Assembly: GCA_004556565.1 (NCBI GenBank)
Contig: SFGN01000011.1
Coordinates: 5,735-69,734 of the forward strand
Source: Lachnospiraceae bacterium
GTDB lineage: Bacteria > Bacillota_A > Clostridia > Lachnospirales > Lachnospiraceae
Direction of reading: 5' to 3'
DNA: 64,000 nt
Shown here: piece after piece, positions 27,552 through 36,421 of the stretch
Numbering within the stretch: position 1 is the stretch's first letter
Layout: each line of letters begins with the position of its first letter
Program-made: the position numbers and the translations under genes
Notes under the pieces: generated by a model
Databases searched by the model: none
The model's input: the letters and a program-made list of their open reading frames with translations, nothing else
Told to the model about the DNA's origin: nothing

Positions 27552-28067
27552 TTACCGGGAAACACCTTTTTCCGTCTGCCATTCCAGCCGGTGCAGATGT
27601 CCTTCCGTATTCATCCCGGCAAATCCATTCTGTCTGAGTGCCTCATAAACCACGATTGCCACCGAATTCGACAGGTTCAGGGAACGGATGTCCCCGATCA
27701 TCGGAATCCGGATACAGTTCTCTTTATGCTCTACAAGAATTTCCTCCGGAATCCCTGCACTTTCCTTCCCGAACATGATGTAACAGTCCGGTTCAAATGC
27801 CGCTTCAGTATATACCTTTGGCGCCTTTGTCGTTGCCATATAAATCTTCGCCCCGGGATTCTTCTCCAGAAAATCCTCATAATCGCTGTATGTAACCACA
27901 TCCAGGTCTTTCCAGTAGTCAAGACCTGCCCGTTTCAGCGATTTCTCGTCCATCTTAAATCCCAGCGGCTCTATCAGATGCAGACGGCTTCCCGTTGCCA
28001 CACAGGTCCTTCCGATATTCCCCGTATTTGCCGGAATCTCCGGCTCATGAAGAACAATATTTAACAT
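27552..28067 (-). CDS. trmL: tRNA (cytidine/uridine-34 2'-O)-methyltransferase
   Basis: The 171-residue SPOUT methyltransferase modifies the wobble ribose of leucine tRNAs. Its length is typical of minimal TrmL, which is the catalytic domain only. Motifs are clear: PEIPANTGNIGRTC (8-21), the glycine-rich FGKESAGIP near 108, and IPMIGDIRSLNLSNSVAIV near 128, which form the trefoil knot. AAAGGAG lies eight bases before the ATG. It ends just before the GH123 start and may be co-transcribed with it, although the two are not functionally related. Confidence 0.93.
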   Translation of the reverse strand: MLNIVLHEPEIPANTGNIGRTCVATGSRLHLIEPLGFKMDEKSLKRAGLDYWKDLDVVTYSDYEDFLEKNPGAKIYMATTKAPKVYTEAAFEPDCYIMFGKESAGIPEEILVEHKENCIRIPMIGDIRSLNLSNSVAIVVYEALRQNGFAGMNTEGHLHRLEWQTEKGVSR

Positions 28068-28137
28068 TGCCTAATCTCCTTTTATGCGTTTCTGCGCCAT
28101 ATTCCAAACCGACTTTTGTCAGTTCTTGTTTTTCTCA

Positions 28138-29310
28138 TTATTGCTCTGTTACATTCAGCTTCTGGATGAATCGTTCCAGCCTCTCAAGAGCTGCCTTCAG
28201 GTCTTCCAGAGAATACGCATAGGAAATCCTGAGAAAGCCTTCACCGCAGTCTCCGAATGCCGTCCCCGGAACAACTGCCACTTTTTCTTCCATCAAAAGT
28301 TTTGTCGCAAATTCATCCGAAGTCATCCCAAACTTTTTGATGCTTGGAAATACATAAAATGCTCCGAATGGTTCAAAGCAGTCCAGCCCCATCCGTTTAA
28401 ATTCATGCATAAGAAATCTTCTTCTCTGGTTATAGGCATTACGCATCTCCTGTACATCCTCTTCACAGTTCCGCAGACCTTCCAGCGCCGCATACTGGCT
28501 GTTAGTCGGTGCACACATGATTGCGTACTGATGCAGTTTTATCATCTGAGTCAGGATAAGCTCCGGTCCGCAGCAATATCCAAGCCGCCACCCGGTCATC
28601 GCAAATCCTTTGGAAAATCCATTGATTACAATTGTTCTGTCACGCATGCCGGGAAGGGACGCAATAGATACATGGTCGCCCTTGTAGCTTAATTCTGAAT
28701 AAATCTCATCGGAAATGACATACAGGTCATGCTCCAAAACAAACTCCGCAATCGGCTCCAGATCTTCCTTTGTCATAATGGAACCGGTCGGATTATTCGG
28801 GAACGGCATGATCAGTATCTTTGATTTTTCCGTAACCTTCGATTCCAGGTCTTCTACGGTCAGTTTAAATTCATTTTCATTTTTCAGCTCTACGATCACC
28901 GGAACACCGTCTGCCATAACAGTACACGGCAGATAAGAAACGTAACTCGGCTGCGGGATCAATACTTCTTCTCCCGGCTCAAGCATACAGCGCAGTGCCA
29001 CGTCAATGGCCTCACTTCCGCCCACTGTCACCATCGTCTCTGTTTTCGGACTATAGGACACATGGATCTTCCGCTCGAGATATCTGCATATTTCCGTACG
29101 CAGTTCCATAAGGCCGGCATTCGATGTATAAAATGTCCGTCCACGTTCCAGTGAAAAAATACCTTCCTCCCGGATTCTCCAGGGAGTATCAAAATCAGGT
29201 TCGCCCACACCGAGAGAGATTACCCCTTCCATTTCATTTGCCACGTCAAAGAATTTCCGGATCCCGGATGGCGCGATTCCTGTGATTTTTTTTGACAACG
29301 GATTTCTCAT
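28138..29310 (-). CDS. PLP-dependent aminotransferase, class I/II
   Basis: The 390-residue enzyme belongs to fold-type I aminotransferases of the aspartate/aromatic group. It has the substrate loop LGVGEPDFDTP, the NPTGS motif (Asn binding PLP), the SDEIYSEL aspartate segment, and the lysine in NGFSKGFAMTGWRLGY that forms the Schiff base. It starts at the ATG overlapping the TGA of the Lrp-type regulator upstream, so the two are one operon. Such pairs often handle branched-chain, aromatic or alanine transamination under Lrp control; the substrate is not predictable here. Confidence 0.92.
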   Translation of the reverse strand: MRNPLSKKITGIAPSGIRKFFDVANEMEGVISLGVGEPDFDTPWRIREEGIFSLERGRTFYTSNAGLMELRTEICRYLERKIHVSYSPKTETMVTVGGSEAIDVALRCMLEPGEEVLIPQPSYVSYLPCTVMADGVPVIVELKNENEFKLTVEDLESKVTEKSKILIMPFPNNPTGSIMTKEDLEPIAEFVLEHDLYVISDEIYSELSYKGDHVSIASLPGMRDRTIVINGFSKGFAMTGWRLGYCCGPELILTQMIKLHQYAIMCAPTNSQYAALEGLRNCEEDVQEMRNAYNQRRRFLMHEFKRMGLDCFEPFGAFYVFPSIKKFGMTSDEFATKLLMEEKVAVVPGTAFGDCGEGFLRISYAYSLEDLKAALERLERFIQKLNVTEQ

Positions 29311-29810
29311 CACGGTGTCACCAGCATCCTTTCTGATTCTTTCTTAGGCACCATAATTGTTCCGTGGTCTTTGTATTTTTTCAAAATAAAAAATGTTGCC
29401 GTACTGATAACAGAATCAACGGTAGAAAGCTTTTCCGTCACAAAACGGGATACTTCTTTCAGCGTTTTGCCTTCCAATGTAATAAGCAGGTCATATCCGC
29501 CCGAAATCAGATAAACCGCGGACACTTCCGGATAATTATAAATCCGTTCTGCAACCCGGTCAAAACCCTGGCTTCTCTGTGGAGTCACGCGGACTTCAAT
29601 CAAAGCAGTCACTTGTTCAACGCCTGTCTTATCCCAGTCGATCAAAGTATGGTATCCACAGATAATCTTCTCTTTTTCCATATCCGCTATTTCATTCGCC
29701 ACCCACGCTTCGTCTGTTCCGAGAAGAACAGCCAGCTCGCTCAGATTCACGCGGCTGTTCTTTTCCAGATAACGTAAAATTTCTTTTCTCAATGTTCCGT
29801 TCTTTTCCAT
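29310..29810 (-). CDS. Lrp/AsnC-family transcriptional regulator
   Basis: The 166-residue regulator has an N-terminal winged helix (about 5-60; LSELAVLLGTDEAWVANEI) and a C-terminal RAM ligand-binding domain (about 68-150) with the YLISGGYDLLITLEG strand pair. AGGAG is eight bases before the ATG at 29810; a longer reading from 29828 has no site. It overlaps the aminotransferase and most likely responds to an amino acid that the enzyme makes or uses. Confidence 0.92.
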   Translation of the reverse strand: MEKNGTLRKEILRYLEKNSRVNLSELAVLLGTDEAWVANEIADMEKEKIICGYHTLIDWDKTGVEQVTALIEVRVTPQRSQGFDRVAERIYNYPEVSAVYLISGGYDLLITLEGKTLKEVSRFVTEKLSTVDSVISTATFFILKKYKDHGTIMVPKKESERMLVTP

Positions 29811-29884
29811 GATGAATACTCCTCCCATCTTTTTTTCATATATTTTATTTAAGCTTTTTATTTCTCTTATTCATCGCTGTCAGT

Positions 29885-30910
29885 TCAGGACCGCATCTGC
29901 TCGCTGTACCAGCGCATCAGTTCATCCTGCGCAGGTCTGTCCAGATATCTTTCTTCTTCTCCGCTTGTGATTACCCGTGCATTCCCTGCAGTGGCAACCC
30001 CAAGCCTCGTGGCTCGTGTCCCCACCGCCTCCAATGCATCCACAAGTGCATTTCCGTCCGACGATGCGAGAAGAGCGCAGCCTGCCGATGTCATCATATA
30101 CGGATTCAGCCGGTAAAATTCACATAATTCCACGGTCTCCTGGCAGATATTCATCTTCGACAGATCCACATGCATTCCGATTCCCGAAGCCTCCGCCAGT
30201 TCCCACAACGCAGCAAAAATCCCGCCGGATTGTACCTGATGGACCGCAGTGATGTTATACCTTTCAGCCATATCGCCGATATCCGGAAAAACAAGAAATA
30301 TGTTCTTTTCCTTCATCTGACGCAGAAATGCCGGAACAAACCTCTGTCCCAGTTCTTCCTCTCTCTCATCCAGGATACGCAGCGTCCCTTCCAGACCTGT
30401 ATAGCCGCAAAGCACAAGATCCTGCCCAGCTGCCGCGCCTCCTGCCCCCGGAATGCTGAATCCATCCTTGTTTGCATGGATCACTCCGTAAGCTGTCGCA
30501 TGCACCATTGCCCGGCATACCGCAGGATTGACTTCCGCATTTATCTGCATGATGGCAGCATGCAGTTCTTCGGAAATTTCTTCCATGCATGAAATCATTT
30601 CTTTTATCTGCACTTCCTCGACTGTCTCCGGCAATGTTAAGGAGATGGATACCCCTGCCACCTCTGCACCTCGTAAGCGCAGGTCATTGACCGCACGGAT
30701 AATGCCGTACGTCCCTGTGCAGACGCTGTCACCGGATACAGAAGCTGCTGCAGTTATCACTGCATCGGTTTCTGACACCCGCATTGCCGTACAACACTCT
30801 TCTATCGAAGGCCTGAACAGAAATTTCTCCTGTGCACCGTCCCGGTTCTTATTCAATTGTTTTAATATTGACCGTTTCCAGACTGTCTGCGGCAGGTTTC
30901 CGACTCTCAT
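29885..30910 (-). CDS. AIR-synthase-related (PurM/HypE-like) protein
   Basis: The 341-residue protein has the two-domain PurM/HypE/ThiL/SelD fold: an N-terminal ATP-binding half around residues 40-140 (DAVITAAASVSGDS, GIIRAVNDLRLRGAEV) and a C-terminal half (about 160-341; VQSGGIFAALWELAEASGIG). The glycine/aspartate pattern of the ATP site is weaker than in true family members, and the C-terminal Cys tail of HypE is missing. No hydrogenase gene is nearby. AGGGG lies before the ATG at 30910. It follows the aminotransferase unit on the same strand. Substrate unknown. Confidence 0.75.
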   Translation of the reverse strand: MRVGNLPQTVWKRSILKQLNKNRDGAQEKFLFRPSIEECCTAMRVSETDAVITAAASVSGDSVCTGTYGIIRAVNDLRLRGAEVAGVSISLTLPETVEEVQIKEMISCMEEISEELHAAIMQINAEVNPAVCRAMVHATAYGVIHANKDGFSIPGAGGAAAGQDLVLCGYTGLEGTLRILDEREEELGQRFVPAFLRQMKEKNIFLVFPDIGDMAERYNITAVHQVQSGGIFAALWELAEASGIGMHVDLSKMNICQETVELCEFYRLNPYMMTSAGCALLASSDGNALVDALEAVGTRATRLGVATAGNARVITSGEEERYLDRPAQDELMRWYSEQMRS

Positions 30911-31020
30911 CTTTAAATTCCCCTTTATCAAGATTCGCCCGCGTTTCACAGCTTCACATATAATCCCATGTCATTTGACAGGTACGCCCGCGGCAGTTTT
31001 TTTGTATTATACCTGATCTG

Positions 31021-31122
31021 TTAAATCAAATACGGAATAATCATCGTTGCGATCATGGCAACAATGATTACCATAATAATAATGGAAATAATTCTTCTCG
31101 TCTTTCTGTCAAAAAAATTCAT
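31021..31122 (-). CDS. Small single-span membrane protein (33 aa)
   Basis: A 33-codon gene reads MNFFDRKTRRIISIIIMVI and so on: a short basic cytoplasmic start followed by one hydrophobic helix of about 22 residues ending PYLI. An AAAGAGATG-type site precedes the ATG. The pattern of charged head plus Ile/Met-rich helix is recurrent in Lachnospiraceae at this position in my memory, but no function is known. It lies between the radical-SAM gene and the AIR-synthase-like gene, on the same strand. Confidence 0.55.
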   Translation of the reverse strand: MNFFDRKTRRIISIIIMVIIVAMIATMIIPYLI

Positions 31123-31217
31123 AATTTCACATCTCTTTCTTAATAATGCTCTCAAGAATGTAATCAGTGTCATTTTATTCTATACTTTTTACTCTCTTTT
31201 TGCAAGAATTACTTCCC

Positions 31218-32939
31218 TTATGCCTCAGCCCCGGAAACATCGATGACCCGGGCCTGATTTGTCAGGGGACTTCGGTTCAGATAATCGAATAATAACAGTT
31301 TTCCGCCGATCCGTTCCAGATGAGTCATCTTCCTCATCTGCCGTTTATCATATGCTTCATACCCTATAAGATAACGGTGAGTTTTCTCTTCCGCATCATA
31401 AAATGCCGCAGCTTCTTCCTTTGTCACAGTAAGCTCCCCGGCAAATTCCGGACGGTTTTTCACATTTTCCCGCAGATACAGATCAAGCGTCAGCATCCTG
31501 CGGTACAGCCCCGTACGTTTACTGTCATGCTCCTTCGCAAATGCAGACAAAATCTCATATCTGGAAATCCTCGTGTGATTAATACCTGAAAGCCCGTTTT
31601 TCTCATAATATTCACTTAATGCTTCAAACATTTTAAATGCATTCGGAAATGCCTGTTCCAGTATTTCCAGTGTGTTCTCAAACTGACGGCTGTTGTAATA
31701 GACTTCCACCATTTCTTCCACGCCTTTCAGTCGGATTATATCACTATATGAAAGCCATTTCGTAGAAAGCACCTCATATGGCGGCCGGTCCTGGCAGACA
31801 AGCTCATACTCGTTCATCATTTCCTGCATATAGGAGCCCTTCAGCACTTTTAAGAATCCAAGCTGTAGCTGCTCCGGGCGCAGGGCATATACGTCACAGA
31901 AGGATTTCCGGAAGCTTTCATAGTCCTCAAACGGCAGACCCGCGATCAGATCCAGATGTTGGTGAACATTTCCTCCTGCTCTGATTCGCCCGACCACATC
32001 TCTGACCTGATCGAATCTCATCGTCCGCCGTATTTCCCGGATTGTCTGTGGATTAGTAGACTGCACGCCGATTTCCAATTGTATCAGACCTGGCCTCAAT
32101 GACCGGATCAGGCGTATCTCTTCTTCATTTAATAAATCTGCTGCCACTTCAAAATGAAAGTTTGTCTTTCCTTTATCATGCTCCGCCAGATAGGTCCAGA
32201 CTGCAATTGCATGATCATGTCTGCAATTGAAGGTTCTGTCAACAAATTTTACCTGAGGTACTTCATAATCGATAAAAAACTGCAGTTCTCTTTTTACCAG
32301 TTCCAAATCCCGGAAACGGAGACATTTATCTATGGAAGACAGACAATAACTGCACGAAAACGGACATCCTCTGCTCGACTCATAGTAAATAATTTTGTTT
32401 CTGAAATGTTCCATTTCCTCATATACGAACGGAATACGGTTCAGATCCAATACCGGGCGCATAGGCATTTCCACCAGAGTATTTTGTTCCTGATTCCGAT
32501 AGGTGATTCCGTCAATTCTGTCAAGCCCGCCGACATCGCCATGATAATATTTTAAAAGCTCTAAAAATGTTTCTTCTCCTTCTCCCCTCATAATCCCTTT
32601 AACCTGGGGATACTGAGTCAGCACATCCGCTGCATTGTAAGATACTTCCGGGCCGCCAAGCCAGATATCGGTTTCCGGAAGCACCTTTTTTATTTCCCTG
32701 ACGATCTGCCCGACGTAGATTATATTCCACAGATAACAGGAAAAACAAAGTACATCCGGCTTCCTTCTGTAAATATCCATTAATATTTCATCAATCTGCT
32801 GATTTATCGTATACTCCGCTATTTCCACGGACTGCCTGTATTGTTCCGCAAAGGCCCGCAGACTGTATACTGCCAGATTAGAATGTATATATTTTGCATT
32901 AATTGCCGTAAGCAATACTTTCAAATTTGTCATTTTCAT
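31218..32939 (-). CDS. B12-binding-domain radical SAM protein (DUF4080 type)
   Basis: The 573-residue enzyme combines an N-terminal cobalamin-binding Rossmann domain (about 5-125; IWLGGPEVSYNA), a radical SAM barrel with the CxxxCxxC cluster motif (Cys192, 196, 199 in SRGCPFSCSYC), and a DUF4080 C-terminal domain. Such proteins use a 5'-deoxyadenosyl radical, often for methylation or rearrangement; this subgroup has no established substrate. CAGGAG lies six bases before the ATG at 32939, which I choose over an upstream frame extension. It is divergent from the SRP RNA gene, whose promoter lies just before it. Confidence 0.88.
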   Translation of the reverse strand: MKMTNLKVLLTAINAKYIHSNLAVYSLRAFAEQYRQSVEIAEYTINQQIDEILMDIYRRKPDVLCFSCYLWNIIYVGQIVREIKKVLPETDIWLGGPEVSYNAADVLTQYPQVKGIMRGEGEETFLELLKYYHGDVGGLDRIDGITYRNQEQNTLVEMPMRPVLDLNRIPFVYEEMEHFRNKIIYYESSRGCPFSCSYCLSSIDKCLRFRDLELVKRELQFFIDYEVPQVKFVDRTFNCRHDHAIAVWTYLAEHDKGKTNFHFEVAADLLNEEEIRLIRSLRPGLIQLEIGVQSTNPQTIREIRRTMRFDQVRDVVGRIRAGGNVHQHLDLIAGLPFEDYESFRKSFCDVYALRPEQLQLGFLKVLKGSYMQEMMNEYELVCQDRPPYEVLSTKWLSYSDIIRLKGVEEMVEVYYNSRQFENTLEILEQAFPNAFKMFEALSEYYEKNGLSGINHTRISRYEILSAFAKEHDSKRTGLYRRMLTLDLYLRENVKNRPEFAGELTVTKEEAAAFYDAEEKTHRYLIGYEAYDKRQMRKMTHLERIGGKLLLFDYLNRSPLTNQARVIDVSGAEA

Positions 32940-32956
32940 TTTTTTCTCCTGAAACA

Positions 32957-32985
32957 TTGACTTTTTTTTAAAACTATTGTACAAT
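32957..32985 (+). promoter_or_regulatory. Sigma-A promoter of the SRP RNA gene
   Basis: TTGACT (32957-32962) and TACAAT (32980-32985) are 17 bases apart on the plus strand. This places the transcription start at about 32992, exactly where the SRP RNA fold begins. Confidence 0.75.
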
Positions 32986-32990
32986 GTGTA

Positions 32991-33257
32991 CTCGTGCAGC
33001 CGGGGAGCTAGCGGTGCCTTGTACCTGTAATCCGCTATAACAGGGGTGATATTACGCAGAGGGTGCTGATTTGCAGAGTCTGCCCCCGGTAAGTGATGTT
33101 GAAAACTTGGGTCTCACGCGACGGGAATCTGTGAACCGTGTCAGGTCGGGAACGAAGCAGCACTAAGGAGAACCTTCCGGGTGTTGTGAGGCAGCCTGGG
33201 TTGAGTTAACTGCCGGGGTAACGTTTGTGGAGATGCATTCGAAGCGTAATGCACGTA
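32991..33257 (+). ncRNA. ffs: Signal recognition particle RNA (large, Alu-containing type)
   Basis: The sequence contains the Alu-domain pattern GGGGAGCTAGCGGTGCC with TGTACCTGTAATCCGCTAT, and the Ffh-binding helix 8 with GTGTCAGGTCGGGAACGAAGCAGCACTAAG, given here by parts: GTGTCAGGTCGGGAAC followed by GAAGCAGCACTAAG. The two ends pair (CGTGCA at 32993-32998 with TGCACG at 33250-33255). The length of about 265 bases is that of the Bacillus/Clostridium class. It directs membrane protein targeting together with Ffh. Confidence 0.95.
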
Positions 33258-33295
33258 AAAAATTTGCAAAGAAATATGCATTTCCGAAAGTTCGC

Positions 33296-33325
33296 AAAGA
33301 TGAGGTATTAATTCCTCATCTTTTT
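33296..33325. terminator. Bidirectional terminator between SRP RNA and tadA
   Basis: AAAGATGAGG pairs with CCTCATCTTT around an eight-base loop and is followed by a run of T on the plus strand and A residues on the other side. It ends the SRP RNA and probably also tadA, whose stop codon lies within it. Confidence 0.8.
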
Positions 33326-33790
33326 TTCTTTCTGTTTTTCCCTCAGTTCTTTAAAAAACTGCTTCATCAGACTGCTGCATTCTTCGCCGAGCACCCCCGT
33401 CTCCTGCTCCACCTGATGATTAAACTGTTCTATATTCAGCAGATTCAAAATAGAGCCGGCGCACCCCGCTTTTGGATTCATACAGCCCATCACCACTTTT
33501 TTTATCCGCGCCTGTACAATTGCCCCGGCACACATCTGACATGGCTCCAGAGTTACATACATTGTACAGTTTTCCAGCCGCCAGTCATTCATTTTTTTAC
33601 TCGCTTTTTTCATTGCAATCATCTCCGCGTGTGCAAGCGGATTTTTATCTGTTGTCCGGCGGTTATATCCCCGTCCGATAATCTTCCCTTCATAGACGAT
33701 CACACAGCCGATAGGGACTTCCTCAAGAGCATATGCTTTTTTCGCCTGTCTGATGGCCTCTTTCATATATTTTTCATCCTGGCTTAACAT
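33308..33790 (-). CDS. tadA: tRNA-specific adenosine-34 deaminase
   Basis: TadA converts wobble adenosine to inosine in tRNA-Arg(ACG). The 160-residue protein has the cytidine-deaminase fold with zinc ligands in HAEM (His54, catalytic Glu56) and PCQMC (Cys84, Cys87). It begins MLSQDEKYMKEA, typical of the family. GGGAGG stands nine bases before the ATG at 33790, so the 29-codon upstream extension of the frame is not used. In many Firmicutes tadA is next to the SRP RNA gene, as here. Confidence 0.95.
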   Translation of the reverse strand: MLSQDEKYMKEAIRQAKKAYALEEVPIGCVIVYEGKIIGRGYNRRTTDKNPLAHAEMIAMKKASKKMNDWRLENCTMYVTLEPCQMCAGAIVQARIKKVVMGCMNPKAGCAGSILNLLNIEQFNHQVEQETGVLGEECSSLMKQFFKELREKQKEKKMRN

Positions 33791-33891
33791 TCCCGGATAC
33801 CTCCCATATTTTCGATGATCTGCCCTGCGGTTCTTTTCACCGTCCATCCTGCATATATTTGAGTTTAGAAAAGACAAGACTGGAGGTCAAT

Positions 33892-34902
33892 ATGAACCCT
33901 GGTATCTATTATTTTTATGAATACATCCACAGCCGCCGGCTTAGAAATGTCGGATTTTTAAAATTTTCCGTCCGTTACGGAAAATACATCATCCGCTTAT
34001 CTATAAAAGGTATCCCTGTCGCGACGCAGCAGAAGGTCAGCCTGTCAGCCATACTGTCAGAAAACAAATCCGTTTCTTCTTCAACTATCGGCGAACTCAC
34101 CTGCGGGAATCAGAACATTTCCGCACAATTTCCGCTTCCTGAAACGCCTTCCTTACATGAAAGCACCGTCGGCAGCATCGTGGGATTTTTCCTGACGCTT
34201 CCGGGCGGAAACCTGATCATTTCAACTATTCCGGGCATTACTGTAAACGCAGATACTATCGCGGCACTGACCCGAAAAAAAATACCGGAAGACTTCTCTG
34301 ATTCTGCAAAGTCGATTTCTTCCCCGGAAGTATCTTCCGATGCGGCAGCGAAGGCATCTCCCCCTGAGGTCTCTTCCGATGAGGAGAAAAAAGTTGTTTT
34401 CTCTGAGGATGGAGCAAACGCAGAAGCGCTCTCTGCAACAGCAGATTCTGACACAGAGACCTCTTCTGATGTGACGCCCGAAGCAGAACCTTCTCCCAAA
34501 CCTCTGATGGAGGCAGAATCTCTGCCATACTGTGAAACTGCTGTTCCTGACAGTTCCGGGGATACTCCCGGGCGGGCAAAACCTGTACACTCCGGTCCTT
34601 GCGGAAACCTGAAGAAAATTCGGCGCAGCGATTTATCCATTCTCCCGCGTCGTCACTGGAATCTGGCAAACAACAGCTTCCTGCTCCACGGTTATCATAA
34701 TTATAACCACCTTCTCCTCGTCGAAGAAGATGGTCATTACTGGCTGGGCGTACCCGGCATCTATGATGCAAGAGAAGCCCGGGCCGCAGAATTATTTGGT
34801 TTTCCGCAATTCACCCGCTCCTGCCATCAGCAATTATCACTGTCCAAAGACGAATACAATGAAACCGCTGATTTTGGCTACTGGTGCCGTTATATCCGCT
34901 GA
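33892..34902 (+). CDS. DUF6128-domain protein with acidic disordered linker
   Basis: The 336-residue product has three parts: an N-terminal beta-rich domain (1 to about 130; YYFYEYIHSRRLRNVGFLKF), a Ser/Glu/Ala-rich disordered stretch (about 140-240), and a C-terminal DUF6128-like domain (about 245-336) with HYWLGVPGIYDAREARAAELFGFP in two parts and a terminal FGYWCRYIR. It has no signal peptide. GGAGGTCAAT leads into the ATG at 33892. The family is Lachnospiraceae-centred and of unknown function. It is divergent from tadA and one of the few plus-strand genes. Confidence 0.75.
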   Translation: MNPGIYYFYEYIHSRRLRNVGFLKFSVRYGKYIIRLSIKGIPVATQQKVSLSAILSENKSVSSSTIGELTCGNQNISAQFPLPETPSLHESTVGSIVGFFLTLPGGNLIISTIPGITVNADTIAALTRKKIPEDFSDSAKSISSPEVSSDAAAKASPPEVSSDEEKKVVFSEDGANAEALSATADSDTETSSDVTPEAEPSPKPLMEAESLPYCETAVPDSSGDTPGRAKPVHSGPCGNLKKIRRSDLSILPRRHWNLANNSFLLHGYHNYNHLLLVEEDGHYWLGVPGIYDAREARAAELFGFPQFTRSCHQQLSLSKDEYNETADFGYWCRYIR

Positions 34903-34910
34903 CCCCGGTC

Positions 34911-36311
34911 CTACAGGATGCCTTTCAGTTCCTGATACAGCCGCTTTGCATAACTGTCCGTCATCCCGCATACAAAATCCGTCACGAGAAGCAGGCGGAG
35001 ATACAATTTCTCCGCTTCGCTTTTCCCCTTCGACTGGTTCAGGTATGCGCTGCGGTAATTATCAGAAATAAATGAGATAATTCTCCTGTCTATGGTGTCC
35101 AGCTTCACATCTGTATCATAATATAACACCGCATGTACCAGCCTGTCCATCAGATAATCCAGAATAACCGATTCCGTCATTTCCATTTTATAAATATCCA
35201 TAGTATCAAATACACGGCGGTAAGCCATATCCCCAAGAAGCCACATCAGGTCTTCTCCGAATGTACCGCAAAACAAATCATGCTGAAATGTCCCGTTCAT
35301 GATCTGGTCATAATGTGAAGTGAATCCATACGTTGCACAGTTGATCAAAAATCCCTGTATCCTGACAATCCAGTTTTTCACCGCATATTCTTCTGGATTC
35401 TGGATACCCTTTCCCTGCCCCCACGCATATAACGACTGCAGTCTGGCCAGCGGGTCAAACTCTGAGCCCCTTCCAGGTTTTTGTATTTTCTTCAATTCCG
35501 CCGCCAGCGTATAGTAGGATATATATCCCTTGACAAAAGCATCTTCAATATCTGCTGTTTTATATGCCAGATCGTCCGCCGCTTCAAGTATATATGTCAG
35601 CGGATGGCGGTTTGTAAACGCACCGGTTTCTTTAGTGATTTCTTTGAATATATCTTCCTCTGCCAGATAATATCCCATCTTTTTATCTTTGATATTCCCA
35701 CTGGTACTGTCAATCCCTGTGGACGGAACAGGATATTTAATAATTGTATTCAGCAGGGCATATGTCAGATTCATGCCGTTCTCATCCACCAGATAATGCA
35801 GCTTCGTCACAAGGCGCAGAGCCTGTGCATTTCCTTCAAAATGATATAAATCCTCCCGCATCTGCGGTGTCAGGATTTCGGCAATAGGGGTTCCGAAATA
35901 TTCCATCACGGGAAGATTCCGCTCAAACCATTCCCTGATAGCGATTTCTCCAAAATGACCGAAGGGCGGATTCCCGATATCATGAATCAGCCCCGCACAC
36001 TGAAGAATATTACAGATATCCTCCTTCATGCAAGGCGCGAATCCTGCATCTTTTCGATAAGTCAATATATTTTCTCCGATATTCTGTCCCAGAGATTTTC
36101 CAAAAGATGACACTTCCAGTGAATGTGTCAGCCTTGTACGGATAAAATCACTTTTATCCAGCGGAAACACCTGCGTCTTATCCTGCAGCCTCCGAAATGA
36201 CGCGCTCCCGATAATCCGGTGATAATCTTTTTCAAACTCGCTCCTGAAATCAGCCGGCTTCCTGCTGCTTTCTCTCATTCTCCTTGCGGACAATAGTGTT
36301 GACCATTCCAT
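34911..36311 (-). CDS. dgt: dGTP triphosphohydrolase (HD superfamily)
   Basis: The 466-residue enzyme cleaves dNTPs to nucleoside and triphosphate. The metal-binding HD-domain residues are in RTRLTHSLEVSSFG (first His), GLIHDIGNPPFGHFGE (His-Asp), and a later DDLAYKTADIEDA aspartate. The N-terminal RMRESSRKPADFRSEFEKDY and RLQDKTQVF motifs are diagnostic for dNTPases. It converges with the DUF6128 gene with only nine bases between the stops. AAGGG precedes the ATG. Confidence 0.93.
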   Translation of the reverse strand: MEWSTLLSARRMRESSRKPADFRSEFEKDYHRIIGSASFRRLQDKTQVFPLDKSDFIRTRLTHSLEVSSFGKSLGQNIGENILTYRKDAGFAPCMKEDICNILQCAGLIHDIGNPPFGHFGEIAIREWFERNLPVMEYFGTPIAEILTPQMREDLYHFEGNAQALRLVTKLHYLVDENGMNLTYALLNTIIKYPVPSTGIDSTSGNIKDKKMGYYLAEEDIFKEITKETGAFTNRHPLTYILEAADDLAYKTADIEDAFVKGYISYYTLAAELKKIQKPGRGSEFDPLARLQSLYAWGQGKGIQNPEEYAVKNWIVRIQGFLINCATYGFTSHYDQIMNGTFQHDLFCGTFGEDLMWLLGDMAYRRVFDTMDIYKMEMTESVILDYLMDRLVHAVLYYDTDVKLDTIDRRIISFISDNYRSAYLNQSKGKSEAEKLYLRLLLVTDFVCGMTDSYAKRLYQELKGIL

Positions 36312-36334
36312 ATTTATTCCCTTTTTCTAAGAAT

Positions 36335-36369
36335 GCCTGTAAACGGAATACTTTATTCCATTTACAGGC
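36335..36369. terminator. Strong hairpin between the HTH-repeat gene and dgt
   Basis: GCCTGTAAACGGAATA (36335-36350) pairs with TATTCCATTTACAGGC (36354-36369): 15 of 16 pairs with a three-base loop. It lies after the stop codon of the HTH/coiled-coil gene. There is no long U-run, so it may act as a stabiliser or a weak terminator. Confidence 0.5.
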
Positions 36370-36421
36370 TTTAACTTCTGCTCTTTATGTATAATACTGC
36401 ACGGTACAGCATCCCTCTTTG

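Noticed and set aside
34110..34771. Minus-strand frames opposite the DUF6128 gene
   Set aside because: They arise from the low-complexity Ser/Glu linker and show no start signals.
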